Assembly: GCF_001436605.1 (NCBI RefSeq) | Contig: NZ_AYZL01000016.1 | Location: 62,001-126,000, forward strand | DNA: 64,000 nt | Source of the DNA: Holzapfeliella floricola DSM 23037 = JCM 16512 | Lineage (GTDB): Bacteria; Bacillota; Bacilli; Lactobacillales; Lactobacillaceae | Direction of reading: 5' to 3' | Part shown: positions 1 through 10,927 of the stretch, one piece after another | Layout of the letters: the number at the start of each line of letters is the position of its first letter | Numbering within the stretch: position 1 is the stretch's first letter | Position numbers and translations under genes: made by a program | The notes under the pieces: model-generated | The model's database searches: none | What the model saw: only the letters and a program-made list of their open reading frames with translations | What the model was told of the DNA's origin: nothing

Positions 1-2216
1 CCAACATGAACATTTTTTAAGTGTGGTAGTTGCTGTTCTAAACTTGTTAGCTCGTGATAGTGAGTCGCAAATAGCGTCTTAGCACCAACTTTTTGATGTA
101 GGTATTTAATAATTGCGCCGGCAAGAGACATACCATCATAAGTAGCAGTTCCTCTTCCAATTTCGTCAAATAAAATTAATGATTTTGCAGTAGCATTTTT
201 TAGTGCTTGATTTGCTTCGTTCATTTCGACCATAAAAGTCGATTGACCTGAAATTAAATCATCTGCAGCACCGATTCGTGTGAAAACTTTATCAAAAATT
301 GGTAATTTAGCCGATGAAGCTGGTACAAACGACCCTACCTGATTCATAATTGCAATCAATGCCAGTTGTCGCATATATGTGCTCTTACCTGACATATTAG
401 GCCCTGTTATTAAGAAAATATTAATATCTTCACCCATTTCGATATTATTAGGAATGTACTGATCATTTTCTAAGACAGCCTCTACAACCGGGTGACGCCC
501 GTCCTGTACATCAATAACCTGATTATTTGTCAATTCTGGTCTAACTAACCGTTTATCTTCTGCCAAAATACTAAAACTCGTTAAGACATCTAAAGCTGAA
601 ATACTGTGAGATAATTGCTGTAATAGTTCAATATGATTTTTAACTTCATCTCGTAAAGTCACAAATAATTGGTATTGATAATCTACAGAATTAGTTTGCG
701 CTTGTAAAATTAATGTTTGCATTTCTTTAAGTTCAGGCGTTAGATAACGTTCGGCATTCGACAATGTCTGTTTACGTTCATAACGCTCTGGGACCTTGTC
801 TTTATGGGTATTCGTTACTTCTAAGTAGTACCCAAACACTTTATTATAACCAATTTTCAAACTCGGTATGCCAGTTGCTTCTTTTTCTTTTCTTTCTAAA
901 TCAGCTAACCATTTAGTGCCATTGTGCATAGCGTGATAGTAGTCATCTAATTGTTTATCATATCCTTCTTTAATTAGACTCCCTTCTGTAATTGCAATGG
1001 GAGGATCATCAACGATTGCCGTCATTATTTTTTGGCCTAAGTCAGATAAATCAACAATATCATCTGCATAATTTTGTAAAATTTCATCGTCTGAACTATC
1101 TAATAGTTGAATGATTTTAGGAACTTGGCTTAATGACTGTCCTAATTGGCGCATTTGACGACCATTAATGTTACCAAAAGCCACACGGCCCGTTAAACGC
1201 TCTAAATCGTAAACGTTCTTCAAGGCATCACTAATCTCTTCTCTAGTAAAAAAGTCGTCCAGTAATGCCTGAACCATATTCTGACGGTACAAGACATCTT
1301 TTTCCAAAACTAACGGCCGTTCTAGCCATTGCTTAAGTAATCGACTTCCCATAGCAGTTTTAGTTTTATCCATCAACCAATATAATGAGCCCATTTTTTT
1401 GTGAGTTTTGCTAGATTGTATAATTTCTAAATTTTGTTTAACCACATGGCTCATTTGCAAATAAGACTTTGCCTCATAGCTTTTTGCAATTTGTAAGTGC
1501 GCTAGTTGGCGTTTTTGCGTTGCAACAATATATTGAATAAGTTGTCTTGTTGCCGTTAATTCGCTTTGATTGGTTATTCGCTGAACTACAAATTCTTGTT
1601 CGCTTTCACCTTGTGCTTCAGTTACCGGAGATGACACCAATATATTGGCTTTTTTCAGAACTGATTGTTGATTTTGATTTAACTCACCCAGCCAGATTAC
1701 TTCTTTTGTTTGAAGTGATAATAACTCATTAAATACTTCTTCAAACGAATTAAAGTGTGTGGTTTGAACTTCACCTGTTGCTAAATCAGAATAACTTAAT
1801 CCATACTCCTCTTTTCCAAAAATAACAGAAGTTAAGTAATTATTTTGAGTGGCTTGTTCCGGTTTTTCATCCATCATAGTCCCAGGTGTTATCAACTGAA
1901 CTACTTCACGTTTAACCATTCCCTGCGCATCTTTTGGATCTTCAACTTGATCACAAATCGCCACTTTGTAACCCTTGTCAACTAAACTATCGATATAATT
2001 TCGAATAGCATGGTGAGGCATTCCTGCCATTGGTATTTTATTTTCAGTATTCTTGTTACGGTATGTCAACGTCAATTCTAATAATTTTGCGCCTAAAACC
2101 GCATCTTCTTCAAAAAGTTCGTAAAAGTCACCTACACGATAAAATAAAAACGCATCAGCATACTTTTCTTTAATTTCATAATATTGTTTCATCATTGGAG
2201 TTTGTGATTTTGCCAT
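1..2216 (-). CDS. mutS: DNA mismatch repair protein MutS (3' end outside window)
   Basis: Recognises mispaired bases and small loops in newly replicated DNA and recruits MutL. About 738 codons are visible from an ATG at 2214-2216; the rest runs off the left edge, so the usual roughly 860-residue protein is cut before its C-terminal dimerisation part. The N-terminal mismatch-binding domain has the Phe-x-Glu reading motif (GDFYELF, about residues 29-35). The C-terminal ATPase shows Walker A (GPNMSGKST), a Walker B run ending LFDEIGRGT and the FATHYHEL histidine motif. No frameshift is seen. It lies downstream of the kimA-like gene but is separated from it by a terminator, so it probably has its own promoter. 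A mutL gene would be expected just beyond the left edge. Confidence 0.97.
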   Translation of the reverse strand, partial: MAKSQTPMMKQYYEIKEKYADAFLFYRVGDFYELFEEDAVLGAKLLELTLTYRNKNTENKIPMAGMPHHAIRNYIDSLVDKGYKVAICDQVEDPKDAQGMVKREVVQLITPGTMMDEKPEQATQNNYLTSVIFGKEEYGLSYSDLATGEVQTTHFNSFEEVFNELLSLQTKEVIWLGELNQNQQSVLKKANILVSSPVTEAQGESEQEFVVQRITNQSELTATRQLIQYIVATQKRQLAHLQIAKSYEAKSYLQMSHVVKQNLEIIQSSKTHKKMGSLYWLMDKTKTAMGSRLLKQWLERPLVLEKDVLYRQNMVQALLDDFFTREEISDALKNVYDLERLTGRVAFGNINGRQMRQLGQSLSQVPKIIQLLDSSDDEILQNYADDIVDLSDLGQKIMTAIVDDPPIAITEGSLIKEGYDKQLDDYYHAMHNGTKWLADLERKEKEATGIPSLKIGYNKVFGYYLEVTNTHKDKVPERYERKQTLSNAERYLTPELKEMQTLILQAQTNSVDYQYQLFVTLRDEVKNHIELLQQLSHSISALDVLTSFSILAEDKRLVRPELTNNQVIDVQDGRHPVVEAVLENDQYIPNNIEMGEDINIFLITGPNMSGKSTYMRQLALIAIMNQVGSFVPASSAKLPIFDKVFTRIGAADDLISGQSTFMVEMNEANQALKNATAKSLILFDEIGRGTATYDGMSLAGAIIKYLHQKVGAKTLFATHYHELTSLEQQLPHLKNVHV

Positions 2217-2255
2217 AGTTATCGTTTCCTTTTTTATATTCACTTTAATTATAAC

Positions 2256-2287
2256 AAAAAATAAGGAACAATTTATGTCCCTTATTT
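2256..2287 (-). terminator. Rho-independent terminator after the kimA-like gene
   Basis: On the minus strand an 11-bp stem (AATAAGGGACA pairing with TGTTCCTTATT, one G-U pair) is followed by a T run just after the kimA-like stop codon. Confidence 0.75.
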
Positions 2288-2297
2288 AATAGATTAT

Positions 2298-4130
2298 TTA
2301 TTTTTTAAGATGGTAGCTGTAAGTTGAAACAATAATATTTTCATGCTTACTAAATGCCTGTCTCAATCTCAACGCTGTTTGATTATGCAGTGCAAATTGC
2401 CACTGCTTGTTTGGTACAAACTGTGGAATTAACACAGTTGTTGAGAAATTACGATGTTGAGCATTCTTAGATATCACACCAGTAAATCTGACAACAGGTT
2501 TAATAACTGAACGGTAAGAAGAATGAACATCTACAAATCGAATATTTGGAAAGTCTTTTTTGAACTGTTCTTGTGTTTCACGTTCTTTTTCAGGATTTTC
2601 ATCCATTGACACATGCATAGCAATTACATAATCGCCAATTGATTGTGCATATGCAATAGCACCCTTAGTTACCTGAGTTACATTAGAAACCAAGACAATT
2701 ACCGTTGAACCATCATAATGATGATACTTAGCGCCTTCTTGTTCTAATCGTAATTGTTCTGCTACATTCTCATAGTGATGTCTAATTTTATAAAAGAACC
2801 ATACTAAGAATGGCATGATCACAAACAGTGGCCAAATTTCACCTAAACGAAATACGATTAAAATAACTAAAATAACAAATGAAATCAAAGCACCGACAAA
2901 ATTAGCAAAGGCCTTTGCTAACCATTTTTTTGGTTTTTCTCTATACCACTTCACAATCATTCCTGTTTGTGACAATGTGAATGGTATAAATACACCAGCA
3001 GCATACAATGGAATTAGTTTTGAAGTTACACCACCGAACAATGTAATTAAGACAATAGACCCAATGGCTAATGTTAAAATACCATTTGAATAAGCTAAAC
3101 GATCACCGCGATCCATATAGTTGTGTGGTAAAAATTTATCTTTGGCTAAGTTTGATGACAGTACTGGAAATGCTGAAAATCCGGTATTCGCCGCAACTGC
3201 TAGAATAAAGGCTGTCGCAAACTGCACGATATAATAAAAAATATTTTCTCCGCCAAACGTCTTAGCAGCAACCTGTGATAAAACTGTCACTTTTTCTTCT
3301 GGAACAATACCATACCAGTAATTTAAGAAAGTAATTCCTGCAAAGAAAATACCTAGAATAACTGCCATAATAGTCAAGGTTGCTGCAGCATTTTTAGCAC
3401 GCGGTTTTTTGAAAAATGGCACAGCATTTGAAATAGCTTCTACACCTGTTAGTGAAGACGAACCACTTGAAAACGCCTTAAATATTAGTGCTGCTGTAAT
3501 CCCTGGAACAACACCACCAACCGGAGATGCCGCATGAAATGGAATTTGACCCGCTAGTATCCTAAATAGGCCAACACCTATCATAATAATAATTGATCCT
3601 ATAAATAGGTAAACGGGAATCATTAAGAAACTAGCAGATTCACTTAAACCACGTAAATTCATCACTGTCAAAATAACAATAATAGTTATAGCAATGACTA
3701 CCTGATGACCATATAAAGCTGGGATAGCTGATGTAATCGCTTCAGAACCAGCCGAAACACTTACAGCCACAGTCAAAATGTAATCAATCAGTAAAGCTCC
3801 ACCAGAAACTAGCCCTGATGATTTCCCTAAGTTATCACTGGATACCTTATACGCACCACCTCCATCAGGATAAGCACGAATAATTTGACGATAAGAAATC
3901 GTTAAAGAAAGTAGTAGCACTAAAACAAAAAAGGCAATTGGTAGCGAATACCAGATTGCGGCTGTTGAAAGCGTTATCAATACCATCACAATTTCTTCTG
4001 TACCATAAGCCACACTAGACAAAGCATCAGAACTCAACATTGCCAACGCTTTTAATCTTGTTAACTTTTGATCGCCATCTTCATTTGATTTTAAAGGCTT
4101 ACCTAAAATCAAACGTTTAAATTGTCCCAT
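2298..4130 (-). CDS. kimA: KimA-type APC-superfamily potassium importer
   Basis: Polytopic membrane transporter of 610 residues, matching the KimA (YdaO) family length of about 607. The N-terminal signature (LILGKPLKSNE, then LSSDALSSVAYG) is typical of KimA rather than of ordinary amino-acid permeases. About 12 hydrophobic segments fill residues 30-470, followed by a cytosolic C-terminal domain. Family knowledge: KimA is a proton-coupled potassium importer inhibited by cyclic di-AMP. Start choice: a longer frame opens at 4145, but its first codons are themselves a Shine-Dalgarno (GGAGGTG) placed correctly for the ATG at 4130, so I use that. No ydaO riboswitch is visible upstream. The exact substrate is inferred from family resemblance. 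Confidence 0.82.
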   Translation of the reverse strand: MGQFKRLILGKPLKSNEDGDQKLTRLKALAMLSSDALSSVAYGTEEIVMVLITLSTAAIWYSLPIAFFVLVLLLSLTISYRQIIRAYPDGGGAYKVSSDNLGKSSGLVSGGALLIDYILTVAVSVSAGSEAITSAIPALYGHQVVIAITIIVILTVMNLRGLSESASFLMIPVYLFIGSIIIMIGVGLFRILAGQIPFHAASPVGGVVPGITAALIFKAFSSGSSSLTGVEAISNAVPFFKKPRAKNAAATLTIMAVILGIFFAGITFLNYWYGIVPEEKVTVLSQVAAKTFGGENIFYYIVQFATAFILAVAANTGFSAFPVLSSNLAKDKFLPHNYMDRGDRLAYSNGILTLAIGSIVLITLFGGVTSKLIPLYAAGVFIPFTLSQTGMIVKWYREKPKKWLAKAFANFVGALISFVILVILIVFRLGEIWPLFVIMPFLVWFFYKIRHHYENVAEQLRLEQEGAKYHHYDGSTVIVLVSNVTQVTKGAIAYAQSIGDYVIAMHVSMDENPEKERETQEQFKKDFPNIRFVDVHSSYRSVIKPVVRFTGVISKNAQHRNFSTTVLIPQFVPNKQWQFALHNQTALRLRQAFSKHENIIVSTYSYHLKK

Positions 4131-4257
4131 CACGGGCACCTCCACATAATGAAATTTTTCAATAACTTCACAAATATTACGCTATTTAACAAATAAAATC
4201 TACCATAATCTTATAAAAAAATTAACGTTTATAACAGCGTTATTGTGCCACACAAAA

Positions 4258-4292
4258 AAGCCTACGGCAAGTATTAACTTTCGTAGGCTTTA
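4258..4292 (-). terminator. Terminator after groEL
   Basis: Stem AAAGCCTACG pairs with CGTAGGCTTT around a 14-nt loop. It lies 20 bases past the groEL stop with a T run on the minus strand. Confidence 0.8.
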
Positions 4293-4311
4293 TTTTTTAA
4301 TTATTAAAGGG

Positions 4312-5943
<1,632 letters not shown>

Positions 5944-5954
5944 TCATTAAAAAA

Positions 5955-6239
5955 TTAATCAATAATTGCTAAAATATCGTTTTCTTTTAATACTAAATAC
6001 TCTTCATCTTCATATTTTAAGGTTGTACCTGCGTATTTATCGTAGTAAACGTTATCTCCAACTTTAACAGTCATTGGTAATCGCTGACCCTCACGAGTTC
6101 GAGCACCTTGCCCAACGGCGACAACTTCACCAACTTGTGGTTTATCTTGAGCACTACTTGCTAAGACAATTCCACCAACGGTTTCTTCTTTATCTTCTTT
6201 AACTTTTAAAATCACGCGATCAGCAATAGGTTTTAACAT
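5955..6239 (-). CDS. groES: 10 kDa co-chaperonin GroES
   Basis: Heptameric lid for GroEL. The 94 residues begin [12 protein letters not shown] and contain the mobile loop (about residues 17-32, EETVGGIVL). It is the first gene of the groESL operon, with a GGAGGG ribosome site before its ATG and a CIRCE operator in its 5' leader, so HrcA repression with heat-shock induction is expected. A hrcA gene is not in this window. Confidence 0.99.
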   Translation of the reverse strand: MLKPIADRVILKVKEDKEETVGGIVLASSAQDKPQVGEVVAVGQGARTREGQRLPMTVKVGDNVYYDKYAGTTLKYEDEEYLVLKENDILAIID

Positions 6240-6259
6240 TTAATTTCCCTCCTACAATA

Positions 6260-6286
6260 TTAGCACTGTCATAACCTGAGTGCTAA
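6260..6286 (-). promoter_or_regulatory. CIRCE operator of groESL
   Basis: Inverted repeat TTAGCACTG-N9-GAGTGCTAA matches the HrcA-binding CIRCE consensus with one changed base, in the groES 5' leader between the promoter and the start codon. Confidence 0.95.
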
Positions 6287-6297
6287 GTTCTAAATAA

Positions 6298-6325
6298 ATA
6301 ATATCACCTTTATGTAAAAGTGCAA
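6298..6325 (-). promoter_or_regulatory. Sigma-A promoter of groESL
   Basis: Read on the minus strand: -35 TTGCAC (6320-6325), 16-base spacer, -10 TATTAT (6298-6303), placed so that CIRCE lies just downstream of the start point. Confidence 0.7.
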
Positions 6326-6329
6326 GCTT

Positions 6330-6355
6330 TTAGCAGAAAAAAAAGTGAATGCTAA
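6330..6355. promoter_or_regulatory. Degenerate CIRCE-like inverted repeat
   Basis: Half sites TTAGCA and TGCTAA stand 14 bases apart, as in CIRCE minus one base, but the inner CTC/GAG parts are lost. It lies just upstream of the groESL -35 and on the 5' side of the divergent ABC-F gene. It may be a decayed or weak second HrcA site. Confidence 0.35.
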
Positions 6356-6427
6356 AAATTCTTTAAATTCCCTTATAAAATGATGAATTATGATATGCTA
6401 AACAGTGAAGAAAAATGAGGTGAAATA

Positions 6428-8389
6428 ATGATTATCTTACAAGGACAACAATTAGCACGTCACTTTGGTAGTGATGTCTTATTTGAAAACTTAGATATTG
6501 AAATTCAAAACAAAAGTCGTATTGGACTAGTTGGCCCAAACGGTGCGGGTAAAAGTACCCTACTTAAAATGATTACAGGACAAGAAGAGCCTTCACTTGG
6601 TCATATTTCAATGCCCAAAAATATCGAAATTGGTTACATTGCCCAAGAACATAATTTCGATACTAACGAAACCATCTGGGATGAAATGTTGCAAGTTTTT
6701 ACACCTTTAATCGAATTGGGTAACAAAATGACAGCGATTCAAGAACAACTAGCTCAACAAGAAAAGCCCGATGAAGAACTGCTTAAACGCTATGACCAAA
6801 TGCAGTATGACTATCAAATCAATGGTGGGTTCACTTACGAAACCGATATCAAAACCGTTTTAAATGGGTTTAAATTTGATGAATCAACGTATCACCAAAA
6901 AATTAGCACTTTATCTGGTGGCGAAAAAACACGATTAGGTTTTGTTAAGCTATTACTTAAAAAACCAGATCTATTAGTTCTTGATGAGCCAACTAACCAC
7001 TTAGATGTTGACACACTAACTTGGCTTGAAACGTTTTTAAAGAATTATTCTGGCGCTATTTTAGCTGTTTCTCATGACCAGTACTTTTTAGATGCGATTA
7101 CAACTGAAATTTACGAATTAAGTTTCAAAAAATTAACTCACTTTACAGGAAACTACTCAAAATATGTAGAACAACGTGAGTTAATGGATCGTCAAAATCA
7201 AGAAGCTTACGAAAAACAACAAGCCGAAATCAAAAAACAAGAAGACTTTATCCAAAAAAACATTGTACGTGCTTCAACAACAAAACGTGCCCAAAGTCGT
7301 CGTAAACAACTTGATAAAATGGAACGCATTCAGCCGCCTAAACATCAAAGCCAAATGAATATGAAGTTTAATGTTGAAAAGCAAAGTGGTAAAGAAGCAT
7401 TGCTTATTAATCATATGAGCGTTGGTTATGAAAAGAATGACCCTATGATTCAAGATGTCAACCTACAAGTTAACAAACATAATCGAGTTGCCATTTTGGG
7501 CGCTAATGGAATTGGTAAAAGTACATTACTTAAAACACTCGTTAAACAATTAGAACCACTTGCAGGTAGTTACAAATTTGGTGCTAATGTTTCTGTCGGA
7601 TTTTACGATCAAGAAATTTCTCAGTTTAATTCCAAAGAAACAGTTATTGATACCGTTTGGAATCGTCATCGTTTAACACCTGAAAAAGAGATTCGTAGTG
7701 TTTTGGCTAGTTTCCTATTTGGTGCAGACGATATTGAAAAAAGCGTCGGTCAACTTTCTGGTGGACAGCGTGCTCGTCTTGCCTTAACCGTATTATCGAT
7801 GGAAAATCATAACTTTTTAATCATGGACGAACCGACTAACCACTTGGACATTGATGCTAAAGAAGTCCTTGAAAAAGCACTACGAGAGTTTGATGGGACA
7901 TTAGTTTTCGTTTCCCATGACCGTTACTTTATTAATGAACTAGCCACCACAACGATTGAAGTTAAAAATAACCAAGCTTATGTTTTTGATGGTAATTACG
8001 ACTATTACTTAGAGAAAAAAGAACAGATTATCAAACCAACCGATGAACAAATTCAACAAGCACAAGCAAAATCAAGCAATACTGGTGGTAAAGAAGATTA
8101 TGCGATGCAAAAGAAACGCCAAGCAGAAATTCGCAAAATTGAACGTGGTATTGCTCAAGCTGAAGAAAATATTGAAAAGTATGAAAGTCAGATTGAAGCC
8201 ATCCAAGAACAAATGACTCAACCTAAATATGCAACTGATTACAGTAAAATGGCTGAGTTCCAATCAGAAATTAACCTAATTAATGAAAAATTGTCAACTG
8301 AAAATGATAATTGGGAATATTGGTTAACACAACAAGAAGAAAACGAAGAAAAAGATATTACAGTGATACTTCAAAAAAATTTTCACTAG
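6428..8389 (+). CDS. ydiF: ABC-F family ATPase (YdiF-type)
   Basis: Soluble twin-ATPase protein that acts on the ribosome in translation rather than in transport; 653 residues with no membrane segments. First domain: Walker A GPNGAGKS (about 36-43), signature LSGGEKTR and Walker B with DEPTNHLD. A basic P-site-type linker follows (about 240-310). Second domain: Walker A GANGIGKS, signature LSGGQRAR and another DEPTNHLD. The charged C-terminal 100 residues are predicted coiled coil, typical of YdiF/Uup-like members. ATG with a GAGGTGA ribosome site. It is divergent from groES; in B. subtilis ydiF also lies between tsaD and groES, supporting the assignment. Not obviously an antibiotic-resistance ABC-F. 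Confidence 0.9.
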   Translation: MIILQGQQLARHFGSDVLFENLDIEIQNKSRIGLVGPNGAGKSTLLKMITGQEEPSLGHISMPKNIEIGYIAQEHNFDTNETIWDEMLQVFTPLIELGNKMTAIQEQLAQQEKPDEELLKRYDQMQYDYQINGGFTYETDIKTVLNGFKFDESTYHQKISTLSGGEKTRLGFVKLLLKKPDLLVLDEPTNHLDVDTLTWLETFLKNYSGAILAVSHDQYFLDAITTEIYELSFKKLTHFTGNYSKYVEQRELMDRQNQEAYEKQQAEIKKQEDFIQKNIVRASTTKRAQSRRKQLDKMERIQPPKHQSQMNMKFNVEKQSGKEALLINHMSVGYEKNDPMIQDVNLQVNKHNRVAILGANGIGKSTLLKTLVKQLEPLAGSYKFGANVSVGFYDQEISQFNSKETVIDTVWNRHRLTPEKEIRSVLASFLFGADDIEKSVGQLSGGQRARLALTVLSMENHNFLIMDEPTNHLDIDAKEVLEKALREFDGTLVFVSHDRYFINELATTTIEVKNNQAYVFDGNYDYYLEKKEQIIKPTDEQIQQAQAKSSNTGGKEDYAMQKKRQAEIRKIERGIAQAEENIEKYESQIEAIQEQMTQPKYATDYSKMAEFQSEINLINEKLSTENDNWEYWLTQQEENEEKDITVILQKNFH

Positions 8390-8459
8390 AATTAGGTGTG
8401 AATCATCTAAGTATAATATTAGTATTTTTTAGTGTAGCTAAAACATAAAGACATAATAA

Positions 8460-9479
8460 AGTGAAGCACCTTACATTTATTGGACTAATCCAAATAATTA
8501 TGAGGTGCTTTTTTATGATAAAGTATTCAGATAAATTAAAATTAGAATTTGTGAATTAACACTTAAATCATTGTTATTCTACTAAAAGATCACTAATCAC
8601 TATAAAATATCATTACAACTTGGCTGACTAAATTTTGAAAGTATATAAGTACAAGGATAATATAAACTAAACATACTAGACGTCTATTACTCAAAGCGTT
8701 ATCGAAACTGTTTAATCTCAAAAAATCAATGTAGTATTATACATTGAAACATTTACAGATGGCTGAAGTAAAAATATCAATTAAGTACTATTTAACATCG
8801 ACAGATTATTGAAAAATTAGATTTTATTCTTGCCTAAAAGCGGTTTACAAGCTAACGTTACAACCAACTATTTGTTAAGCACATTAAAAAGTATCGTTCA
8901 TACAAAGGCGCAATCGGTAAAATTAGTCATAACTACCACAATCATAAGAAGTTTAATTGTATAATTCCCAGAACAATCGCCTATACTAATATTACGGAAG
9001 TTAAACTTCAAATTACAAAAAATTTACATTTCCACAGTCATTGATTAGGCTTTCAAAAAAGGCGTTCGCATTAAAGCAAGTTATTTCTCTAATATGCGTT
9101 TAATTAAACAACCGTTAGATAAATTTTAGTTCAAAATTAAAACGCTGAGCAGCTATTATTTGTTCAAACCAGGAATCCTTCATTATCAATATTATTACTA
9201 TTATCAAAGAGTTAAAAGTATAGGTTTAACGCAAAGTATGTTTAAAAAAGTAATTAATTAGATAATGCTCAAACTGAAGGCTTCTTTAATCTACTTAAAA
9301 GAGGATAGTTGAACCATTTTTAGATTAAATTTAGCTTATTTTAATTAGATAATTATACAACTTATTTTGATTACAATAAATTATCACTCGAAACAAAAGG
9401 ATGCCCCTATTGAATATCGATAACATCTTTGAGCTTTTTTATTTGATTTTTAAAAGTCTAACTTTTATATTGCGCTTTA
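8460..9479 (+). mobile_element. Decayed IS3-family (IS150-group) insertion sequence
   Basis: No open frame remains, but broken translation on the plus strand still resembles IS3-family OrfA at its start (MIKYSDKLKLEFV) and OrfB further on (HIKKYRSYKGAIGKI; IAYTNITEVKL around the first catalytic Asp; a degraded version of the DNAxxEgFFg.LK region near 9270-9300; a final SPIEYR-like end near 9410). The order is correct, but the space between the OrfA start and the OrfB fragments is too short for an intact element, suggesting an internal deletion. Approximate end repeats are at 8460-8485 and 9455-9479. Many stop codons show long inactivity. Confidence 0.75.
8466..8516 (+). terminator. Hairpin with T run at the left end of the first IS remnant
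   Basis: AGCACCT pairs with AGGTGCT around an inner hairpin (TTGGA CTAA TCCAA) and is followed by TTTTT, just before the OrfA start. It can also end transcription from the ABC-F gene. Confidence 0.5.
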
Positions 9480-9529
9480 AAAATCAGAATGTTCAAGTCT
9501 ATCTCATTTTAAGCAGATTATATTTATTA

Positions 9530-10687
9530 TTATTTTTTCATTTTCTGATTTTCATTTATTTCTTTAGCTAGACTTTTTTGTATACTTTTATAGTCAATCT
9601 TTTGTAAATTTGCTTTTCTCTTCTCTCTTTGTACATCATCTAATATTTGCCCAAATATTTTTTTATTATCTAAAATAGAATTTATTTTTAATTTTCTTAT
9701 TGCATATTGCATTTCAGGAAGAATAACAAACATTTCCATCGGATTGAAGTTTGCTAATTCAATAAATGCTTTATCTCTTGTAGCAAAATAATGATAAACA
9801 ACTTCTTCTGACTGGTTATCCTTAAACATTTGCAGTTCAAGTAATCTAATATGAAAAATATCCCACGTTGTATTATTAATTTTTTTAATAACATCCTTGG
9901 AAAACCCTTCTATTTTCTTAAATGTCTGATATTTTGATAAATCTCTCTCAAAATATTTATCTAACAAAGTAAGTTCGTATTCCAAAAATATATTAAGTGT
10001 AGATAATGAATATTTAACCAATTCTTCTGTTTTATTTTTTATTTTTTTGTCTTGTTTTATAAGAAAAGCTTTCAATACCAAACAATTCAGAATAATATAT
10101 TCATTCCAATAATGAGGCTTTAATATTTCATTAAAAATCCTTTCAGCATCTTTTTTATCACTTTCAGACAAATGCACTCTGCTTATTTCCTCTATAATAG
10201 TATCCTTTTTTATAAATCTCAAAAAATTATTTATTATCTCTTTCCAGACATCTTCTCCTGAATTTTCAATAGGGCTCATCGAACGTTCCATAATTGCCGT
10301 AGACATATTAAACTCAAAATTTTCATTTTTTAAATATTTTAATAATTCATAAACTTCCTCACCATCTTTTGAATTTTTACCATTTACGTAGTGATTGAAT
10401 GCAGTTAAAACATTCAAGTCTAAATTCACTACTTTTCTAATATTTAATTTTCTTTCTATATTATTACTCTTATTATCTAATACGTATGCATTTTCATAAT
10501 TAGATAATGTCTCTAAATAATATCCACTTAATTCTTTCCTGCTCTCTAAAAAACCTTTTTTCATATTACTAAAATCAAAAATTCGCACATGAGCTTGTTC
10601 ATTAAATAGTTCATTAAATTCTTGAATTCTTTTTAATGGACATGGAGCATCAAAAACCCTCTCCACTTTTCGTTCTAAGCTATACAT
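9530..10687 (-). CDS. Uncharacterised protein with PIN-like acidic motifs
   Basis: Not recognised as a named family. Intact 385-residue frame, rich in Lys, Asn, Ile and Glu, with no signal peptide or membrane segment. Four acidic positions are spaced as in PIN-type nucleases: NLDLNVL (Asp90), AIMERSM (Glu134), TWDIFHIRLLEL (Asp276) and ATRDKAF (Asp305), counted from the chosen start. That resemblance is my inference. Start choice: AAGGAGA lies 6-7 bases before the ATG at 10687; a longer version from 10744 (404 residues) is possible. It stands alone between two dead IS3-family elements, in a spot where B. subtilis has none, so it was probably acquired. It could be a ribonuclease toxin or defence effector; no antitoxin-like partner frame is seen next to it. 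Confidence 0.7.
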   Translation of the reverse strand: MYSLERKVERVFDAPCPLKRIQEFNELFNEQAHVRIFDFSNMKKGFLESRKELSGYYLETLSNYENAYVLDNKSNNIERKLNIRKVVNLDLNVLTAFNHYVNGKNSKDGEEVYELLKYLKNENFEFNMSTAIMERSMSPIENSGEDVWKEIINNFLRFIKKDTIIEEISRVHLSESDKKDAERIFNEILKPHYWNEYIILNCLVLKAFLIKQDKKIKNKTEELVKYSLSTLNIFLEYELTLLDKYFERDLSKYQTFKKIEGFSKDVIKKINNTTWDIFHIRLLELQMFKDNQSEEVVYHYFATRDKAFIELANFNPMEMFVILPEMQYAIRKLKINSILDNKKIFGQILDDVQREKRKANLQKIDYKSIQKSLAKEINENQKMKK

Positions 10688-10927
10688 AATATTCTCCTTA
10701 TTTATATTTTTAGTCTGATTAAAAAGCTTACCAATACTAGTCATGAATCATTTTATATCTCCCTCCCCCTAAATAATTTAACCCTTTTGTTTTTGAAGCG
10801 ACTCTCCAATTCAACAATTAAAACTTATCATAGTTTTACTAATAAATGTATAAATCTCGAAAAATTTCAAAAGTCTTTTATTCCTTATTTTGAAAAAGTT
10901 AACTAAAAATATAAAAAATAATCGTCT
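10688..10927 (-). other. Upstream region of the PIN-like gene
   Basis: AT-rich stretch with no gene. On the minus strand a strong GGGAGGGAGA precedes a tiny frame Met-Ile-His-Asp-stop (ATG near 10751) whose stop overlaps the alternative ATG at 10744 of the long form. This might be a leader peptide or chance. I could not place a convincing promoter. Confidence 0.3.
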
